Of a stretch of 57,336 nucleotides of DNA, positions 55,889 to 57,336 are shown in pieces; positions within the stretch are counted from its first letter, which is position 1; each line of letters starts with the position of its first letter. Source of the stretch: Salegentibacter sp. 24 (GTDB lineage: Bacteria; Bacteroidota; Bacteroidia; Flavobacteriales; Flavobacteriaceae); assembly GCF_004362395.1 (NCBI RefSeq), contig NZ_SNWE01000026.1, positions 1 to 57,336 on the forward strand, given 5' to 3'. The notes below the pieces were generated by a model. That model saw nothing but the letters and a program-made list of their open reading frames with translations, was not told the DNA's origin and did not search any database. The position numbers and the translations under genes are program-made.

Positions 55889-57247
55889 TTATTGGTTAAT
55901 AATATTTTTATAGTCCTGCAGATCACTTTTCTCCGGAACCTGATTGGCTTTTTCTAAGTTATTCTTATCCAGGAGCCGTATTCCCTTTTGTAACAAGGGA
56001 ACCTGGGGAGCCTCAACAAAGAGTACCTGTTCAAAATCATAGCCATTTAGAATTTCATTTTTTAAACAAAAATCCAGGGCCTTATCAGCAGCTTGTTTTT
56101 CACTGCCTTCCAGTGCCTTTAAAATTACCTGCAGGTGATCCCTGAGGTACCTGGGAAGCTTCTGGTTGATCATTTCCAGGTATTGGGCTGCCCTGGCTTC
56201 ATCAGTAAAATAGGCGGTTACCAGAAGGATCATTTGATCCAGGCTTTTGGAAGTATCCCGTTTATGGTTGGTATTAGCGATGAATTGTCCTTTTTTGGAA
56301 GAGATCTTATGGCTGCAGATTAATTCCTGATCGACACTGTAGATCTCCAGGGTATCAGCTACTTCTTTTATAATCACCTGGGTGCCCGTGCCCTTATATG
56401 TTCCCATAGGAACACTGTAGAAGTTGCTTTTATAGGCAATGGCATTGGTTTTTCTCACATGATAGGTCTTGGTTTGTTTATTCTCAATGATGATGGGAGT
56501 ATAGGGCCTCAGGTATCCTTTTTCTATATCATATTCCTGTTGTGGTACCTTTTTGGTGAAGTTATGGGCAAGCGCATTAGCCGTTCTCCCCAACCACGAG
56601 GAAGCCTCAGTGTTAAGGGTGTCGATATCCCAATAGGACCTGTTATAGAGGAAGTTCTTTTTTACATATTGTACGACATTTTCTACCTTTCCCTTCGATT
56701 CTGGATCTGCTTTTCGGCAGAAATGTAATTTAAAGCTCCTGGATTTGGTATACTGTTTAAAAGTAGCTGTAAGAATAACATCGCCAATATTCTCGTCCAC
56801 CACCATGGTCCTGTCCTGATCATATACTATAGTTTCTGGAATACCTCCATAGAAAGCAAAGGCCTTTTCGTGAGCCTGGCACACATCCAGGGCGGTATAA
56901 GGCCTATCCCAAAACCATATGTATTTCATTCGGCTTCTGGAGAGAACAATGGCAAAGAAGCTAATCTTCTTTCTTTTTCCATTAACCAGACGCATGTTGT
57001 AATGTCCAAAATCAATCTGTGCCTGCTCCCCGTAAGGGAGCTCCTGGATGGGGAAGTATTCCCGCGATACCTTGACCACAGGGATATTATGTTTCTGGCG
57101 GACAAACATCACAAAGTTATATACCGTACGGGGATTGGTATCAGGGAACTCCGGATGGTGTTCCTTTAACCAGTCATGTATCTGTGCGGATGAAGTCTCC
57201 GGAAACTGGTCCAGTTTATCTTTGACAAAGGATTCATAGGGTGGACT
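55889..57247 (-). pseudogene. istA: IstA transposase, N-terminus removed by IS insertion
   Basis: The frame is open from 57247 down to 55889 (about 450 codons). The DDE catalytic residues are in place: Asp in AQIDFG, Asp in VYDQD, Glu in ADPESKGKVE, then FLYNR and the C-terminal KSNFYSVPMGTY region. Upstream of the first internal start (GTG at 57112) the frame still encodes SFVDKLDQFPETSSAQIHDW, a typical IstA segment. It ends at the boundary with an IS3-like element and a stop at 57272. Full IstA is about 510 residues, so the N-terminal DNA-binding end is missing and the element is probably not self-mobile. Confidence 0.85.
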
Positions 57248-57336
57248 TGCAACAAAAAACGGGACAAAAAGTTAAGCTACATTTTTAAATTTCATTAATT
57301 CTTCAAATTCTAATATGGTTTTGTTGCCCAAAGCCG
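57248..57336 (-). mobile_element. IS3-like element, edge fragment
   Basis: The boundary starts near TGCAACAAAAAACGGGACA at 57248, a likely terminal inverted repeat beginning with TG. Next to it is the last 20 codons of a transposase. The element extends past the right edge and has inserted into istA. The exact end and any target duplication cannot be checked here. Confidence 0.6.
57272..57336 (-). CDS. IS3-like transposase, C-terminal end
   Basis: Reading from 57334 down to a TAA at 57272-57274 gives ALGNKTILEFEELMKFK-, the usual closing pattern of IS3-family OrfB transposases (LGxxTPxEFE). It is only 20 codons long, so the call rests on this short motif plus the insertion context. Confidence 0.55.
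   Translation of the reverse strand, partial: ALGNKTILEFEELMKFKNVA

Larger units (their letters stand above)
55028..57247 (-). mobile_element. IS21-family element, right end cut by another IS
   Basis: An istA-istB pair on the minus strand. The left end lies in 55028-55110, where AAGGATGTA is repeated at 55066-55074 and 55090-55098, as expected for IS21 terminal repeats. The right end is lost: the istA reading frame stops being IstA-like at about 57247 where an IS3-like sequence begins. The exact left terminus is uncertain. Confidence 0.8.

Noticed and set aside
53479-57336. A complete integrative element bounded by tRNA-Arg and a second attachment site
   Set aside because: I looked for a second copy of the tRNA 3' end up to the window edge and saw none; no other element genes are present.

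Overview
The window reads as chromosome of a marine Flavobacteriaceae bacterium (Bacteroidota), most like the Gramella/Salegentibacter/Zunongwangia group (inference from protein style; no database was searched). Supporting signs are type IX secretion (T9SS) C-terminal sorting domains, a T9SS plug protein, the Na+-pumping Nqr complex with its own ApbE, Rho with a long disordered insertion, several DUF families typical of Bacteroidota, and many TAnnTTTG -7 boxes.

Layout. 1-20105 (all minus strand): three very large secreted surface-protein genes in tandem, the leftmost running off the window. They are built from hyalin-type, SprB, Ig/PKD-like and LamG modules. Two share an almost identical upstream leader and N-terminus, and two share a nearly identical T9SS tail. 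A broken AbiEi-type antitoxin gene lies between the second and third. 20412-25657: pruA, an NRDE protein, and a minus-strand operon T9SS plug-DUF3667-apaG. 25826-33514: nqrABCDEF, then a 118-residue protein of unknown role and apbE, which attaches FMN to NqrB and NqrC. 33511-38194 (minus): operon gpmI-thioredoxin-HAD-map-NUMOD4/HNH-methyltransferase. 38589-41842: two convergent L,D-transpeptidases, a GNAT gene and clpP. 42049-53478: tRNA-Gly(TCC), rho, DUF4293, a phosphodiesterase, truA plus an ABC exporter, folP-cdaA, DUF1599 plus a DoxX/MauE protein, tpiA-prmA, clpS and tRNA-Arg(ACG).

53479-57336 is accessory. A decayed tyrosine recombinase sits just downstream of tRNA-Arg, followed by a 650-bp AT-rich stretch with 69-bp degenerate tandem repeats and a perfect 11-bp-stem palindrome. 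Next comes an IS21-family element (istB plus a truncated istA), cut by an IS3-like element that leaves the window.

The ordinary genes cover respiration (Nqr), glycolysis (gpmI, tpiA), proline breakdown (pruA), envelope remodelling, folate and c-di-AMP synthesis, and protein quality control. The most unusual parts are the giant adhesin-like locus with duplicated and homogenised ends, the AbiEi relic inside it, the repeat/palindrome zone beside the recombinase relic, and the recurring convergent gene pairs with no room for terminators.
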